Below, piece after piece: positions 6,158 through 8,224 of a stretch of DNA of 8,224 nt. The notes under the pieces are model-generated. The model was not told the DNA's origin and did not search any database. It worked only from the letters and a program-made list of their open reading frames with translations. The stretch spans positions 1 through 8,224 of the forward strand of contig JAHHQS010000164.1 of the NCBI GenBank assembly GCA_020026285.1, read 5' to 3'. Made by a program: the position numbers and the translations under genes. This stretch comes from Parabacteroides sp. Its GTDB lineage: Bacteria > Bacteroidota > Bacteroidia > Bacteroidales > Tannerellaceae. Position 1 is the first letter of the stretch; each line of letters starts with the position of its first letter.

Positions 6158-7531
6158 TCATTTTATCAACTCAATAACATTTTCCGGCAACATCGCATTC
6201 CCAGCATCATCTTTCGGAGCATTCTTAAGGAACAACATCGGAACGATGGTATAGTTCTTGGCAAACGGCAATAAATTAGCCTTGCGAAGAAGTTCAGTTG
6301 TTAACCGTTTACCATTCTCTTGATTTGTCCATTTGCACTCACCAACCAGCAGATACTTTTTATCAAGAGATTCAGCCATTACATCAAATTCCACTTGTTC
6401 AGGATTCTTATCCTCATTGAGAACAGAACCCCACCAGCGTTTTGCCTTACCGTAAACAATTCCATTGACCATATTTCCCGTTACAGCATCCCTGCATAGT
6501 TTTTCCCAATGCATACTCACATACTCCGAGAAATGGGCTGCCAATGCCTGTTCTAATGGCAAACGACGGCCAAGCTCGATGAACGAACGGTTAGGCACGA
6601 CAAACTGATAGTAGAATGCCATAAAAGGGTCTGCGATCTTATATAGGCTCTTTTTTGCATTCTTTTCGTCAATTCCGAACGGAACATCTTTCTCTAAAAA
6701 TCCGAGGTCTATAAGTTTCTTCAATGGACGTGACAGATTAGTTGCAGGCTCATTACATCTTGCGGCAATCTCAGAAAGTCGATTTGCGCCAGTACCGATA
6801 TAAGACATTATCGTCGAAGTCTTAACAATATCCTTTACATCGTCCTGAAACAATTTTATCGGTTCTTCGTAAAGAGTTCCATTTACAGAAAGGATATTGT
6901 GCCACAAAGCATCATTAAGTGAATTTTGGTTTTCCCTTAGTTCCCAATAACGCGGCACACCTCCCCAAACAGCATATTCTTCAATGGCATTCATCGCATC
7001 AAGGCTCAAAGCCTCTTGAATATATGGCAAACGTATCGGTGCAAGTTTCATGATCTCATCAGCACGACCATAGAGAGGTGCAGTAGAATCAAGAAACAAC
7101 CCATACATCATATTTTGTGACGAACCGCAAAGCACAAGATTATACTTCAACTGCTTTTCATCAACCAGTTTTTGCAGCACAGACGGCAGTTCAGAAGATT
7201 GCTCTACAAGATACGGGAACTCATCCAAACACAAAGTAAAACGCTTGTTTGTTCGATAATTGACCGCGCGAAACATAGATTTCCAATCCGGATATGTCAG
7301 TTTGTCGAAATCCGGGAACACTTGTGCTATTACTTTTGCAAGCAATACTCTCTGATGTTGCCCTTCAGAACGGTCAGCAAGGAAGTAAACATCATTTTCT
7401 GACAACACCCTTTTAATAAGCGTTGACTTACCCAGCCGTCTGCGACCGTACATCACGACTAACGAGGATTTCTCTCTCGCAAGAGCATCTTTCAGTCGTG
7501 CTGCTTCATCTATTCTATCAACGAATTTCAT
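6158..7531 (-). CDS. AAA-type ATPase with C-terminal PD-(D/E)XK nuclease-like domain
   Basis: This is a 457-aa ATPase of the archaeal-ATPase/DUF234 kind. The Walker A motif is GRRRLGKST at 29-37, the Walker B is LCLDEF at 100-105, and a sensor-like strand LVLCGSS lies at 132-138. The 'FVDRIDEAARLKDAL' start is typical. Residues about 210-300 look like a winged helix ('LSEIAARCNEPATNLSRPLKKLIDLGFLEK'). The C-terminal domain ends in a PD-(D/E)XK-like core: E381, D383, then E398-C-K400 in 'YLLVGECKW'. The family is widespread in Bacteroidales and archaea, but its cellular role is poorly known; proposed roles are in defence or mobile elements. ATG 7531 fits the promoter at 7554-7585. It precedes the MSGGYF gene by 20 bases and follows the HipB-like gene. 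All motifs look intact. Confidence 0.9.
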   Translation of the reverse strand: MKFVDRIDEAARLKDALAREKSSLVVMYGRRRLGKSTLIKRVLSENDVYFLADRSEGQHQRVLLAKVIAQVFPDFDKLTYPDWKSMFRAVNYRTNKRFTLCLDEFPYLVEQSSELPSVLQKLVDEKQLKYNLVLCGSSQNMMYGLFLDSTAPLYGRADEIMKLAPIRLPYIQEALSLDAMNAIEEYAVWGGVPRYWELRENQNSLNDALWHNILSVNGTLYEEPIKLFQDDVKDIVKTSTIMSYIGTGANRLSEIAARCNEPATNLSRPLKKLIDLGFLEKDVPFGIDEKNAKKSLYKIADPFMAFYYQFVVPNRSFIELGRRLPLEQALAAHFSEYVSMHWEKLCRDAVTGNMVNGIVYGKAKRWWGSVLNEDKNPEQVEFDVMAESLDKKYLLVGECKWTNQENGKRLTTELLRKANLLPFAKNYTIVPMLFLKNAPKDDAGNAMLPENVIELIK

Positions 7532-7542
7532 ACGCCCTATTT

Positions 7543-7578
7543 ATTATGCTAAGCAAACATAATGTTTTTATAGCATAA
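7543..7578. promoter_or_regulatory. Candidate operator over the ATPase promoter (nested inverted repeats)
   Basis: TTATGCTA (7544-7551) and TAGCATAA (7571-7578) are perfect reverse complements with 19 bases between them, and they enclose the -7 box. A second, overlapping pair, ATTATG (7543-7548) and CATAAT (7558-7563), straddles the box itself. A protein bound here would block the promoter. The HipB-like XRE protein encoded just upstream is the obvious candidate; this is inference. Confidence 0.45.
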
Positions 7579-7585
7579 CGCAAAA
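7554..7585 (-). promoter_or_regulatory. Strong Bacteroidetes-type promoter of the ATPase gene
   Basis: On the minus strand TTTTG (7585 to 7581) is followed by 19 bases and then TATGTTTG (7561 to 7554), matching both the -33 TTTG and -7 TAnnTTTG consensus with ideal spacing. Transcription would start near 7548, leaving a leader of about 17 bases before ATG 7531. This suggests the ATPase and MSGGYF genes have their own promoter, separate from the HipB-like gene upstream. Confidence 0.75.
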
Positions 7586-7650
7586 TTTTGAACCATGTTT
7601 TTTACTCCAACAGAAGAATTTGCAACTTATGTACTAGGAGAACATGCACT

Positions 7651-7971
7651 CTATTCCTTTTTTGAAGCTCGCCTCCTTGTCTTCAGACTCAAATCCTGCA
7701 AAGCTTTTCCCAACTTGTCTTCCTTTGCCAGCCACAGAATATCATCGTCAAGTTGTAGAGCATACAGCACGCGCAAATAGATTCCGATTGCTACTGTCAG
7801 TGTGCCTTTTTCTATTCGTGACACAGTCAACGGAGAACAGGTGGCACGTTCAGCAACCTGAGCCACACTCAGATTCCTGCGTAAGCGAGCCAGTTTAATC
7901 TGTTCTCCTACAATCGACATCTTCTGCACCTGTTTTCGGGGTAATTTAGTACTCATTGTGTTCTTTGCCAT
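7651..7971 (-). CDS. HipB-like XRE-family regulator without a HipA partner
   Basis: This is a 106-aa protein with one XRE helix-turn-helix. Residues 20-32 lead in ('IVGEQIKLARLRR'), the helix-turn-helix is at about 36-56 ('VAQVAERATCSPLTVSRIEKG'), and 'YLRVLYALQLDDDILWLA' follows. The tail is basic (LKTRRRASKKE). It resembles the antitoxin-type regulators that usually precede a HipA kinase toxin in Bacteroidales, but the next 119 bases (7532-7650) hold no hipA and the next gene is the ATPase. It may regulate that ATPase through the inverted repeats at its promoter. ATG 7971 (MAKNTMST) is chosen over the in-frame GTG at 7980 because it leaves a leader of about 17 bases after the -7 box and because the similarity with the second copy at 5475 also places ATG there. 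The domain is certain; the partner is not. Confidence 0.85.
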   Translation of the reverse strand: MAKNTMSTKLPRKQVQKMSIVGEQIKLARLRRNLSVAQVAERATCSPLTVSRIEKGTLTVAIGIYLRVLYALQLDDDILWLAKEDKLGKALQDLSLKTRRRASKKE

Positions 7972-7980
7972 ATTCAACAC

Positions 7981-8001
7981 ATCATATAATATGCAAAAAT
8001 A
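7981..8001 (-). repeat. 21-bp direct repeat, right copy, carrying the HipB-like gene's -7 promoter box
   Basis: This stretch is identical to 5485-5505. On the minus strand it reads TATTTTTG (8001 to 7994), a match to TAnnTTTG, followed by CATATTATATGAT. No clear TTTG is found about 19 bases upstream (8021-8024 reads TGAT), so the promoter would be -7 only or activator dependent. The distance to ATG 7971 is normal for this type of promoter. Confidence 0.7.
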
Positions 8002-8224
8002 ACACTTTATATTTATTTAATGATATATTATAGGGAATATATAGCGACTCCATAAAACCAATTATATACATGGCCCATTTTCAACAGTCCTCAAAGACCA
8101 ACTGCTATTATATTGTTCGCAAGTGCCATATACACACATCAACAAACAAAATATTATTTGTTATACCAAATCATTAGTGTCCACTAAAAAATCATAAAAG
8201 TTCTTTGAAGATATTGAAAGTTAT
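8002..8224. other. AT-rich noncoding end of the window
   Basis: No frame of credible coding quality is seen in these 223 bases. The last 50 contain TAGTG-TC-CACTA (8175-8186), a 5-bp inverted repeat, followed by AAAAATC and AAAGTTCTTTGAAG. This looks like the end of, or the leader of, a mobile element or gene that begins to the right, but nothing here proves it. Confidence 0.4.

Noticed and set aside
7532..7650. Remnant of a hipA toxin between the HipB-like and ATPase genes
   Set aside because: Only very short open stretches exist in any minus-strand frame (about 15-25 codons), with no HipA motif.
7644..7898. 84-aa plus-strand frame opposite the HipB-like gene
   Set aside because: It overlaps a clear XRE domain on the other strand and encodes no recognisable protein.
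1..8224. CRISPR array, tRNA or rRNA
   Set aside because: No regularly spaced repeats, cloverleaf or conserved rRNA segments were seen on either strand.

Overview
The window looks like an accessory (defence/mobile) stretch of a Bacteroidales genome such as Bacteroides, Parabacteroides or Prevotella. The grounds are the AT-rich sequence, the lack of strong Shine-Dalgarno sequences, a good Bacteroidetes-type promoter (TTTTG, 19 bases, TATGTTTG), other TAnnTTTG-like -7 boxes ahead of genes, and protein types I associate with that order. I ran no database search, so family names rest on recognised motifs.

Left half (1-3339, minus strand): one compact operon read XRE regulator, WYL-domain regulator, hsdM, hsdS, with gaps of 13, 14 and 2 bases. 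It is the regulator, methyltransferase and specificity part of a type I restriction-modification system. hsdS runs off the left edge, and its frame stops after only 52 codons, although specificity-subunit-like sequence appears to go on in the +1 frame. hsdR is not in the window.

Middle (3340-5293): a regulatory region of about 180 bases separates this operon from a divergent plus-strand gene for a 591-residue SIR2-like protein. This is probably an NAD-handling anti-phage effector with an unrecognised, probably helical C-terminal half. The shared region has a minus-strand -7 box overlapped by an inverted repeat, plus a direct repeat with an 11-base period, so the XRE/WYL proteins could control both directions. 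A perfect 11-bp hairpin lies 137 bases beyond the SIR2 gene.

Right half (5430-8224, minus strand): a second module made of a HipB-like XRE gene with no HipA toxin beside it, an AAA-type ATPase with a C-terminal PD-(D/E)XK-like domain, and a small gene of the 'MSGGYF' type. A TAA interrupts that last gene, and 50 more codons of convincing C-terminal sequence follow in the same frame, so it is probably a nonsense-mutated pseudogene. A 21-bp sequence holding the promoter of the HipB-like gene is repeated exactly at 5485-5505. The similarity continues past the start codon, so a decayed second copy of the regulator's 5' end lies at the far edge of the module.

The best leads for something new are the SIR2 protein next to a regulated type I system, the duplicated regulator start bounding the ATPase module, and the two broken frames (hsdS and the MSGGYF gene). 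I saw no tRNA, rRNA, CRISPR array or complete insertion sequence.
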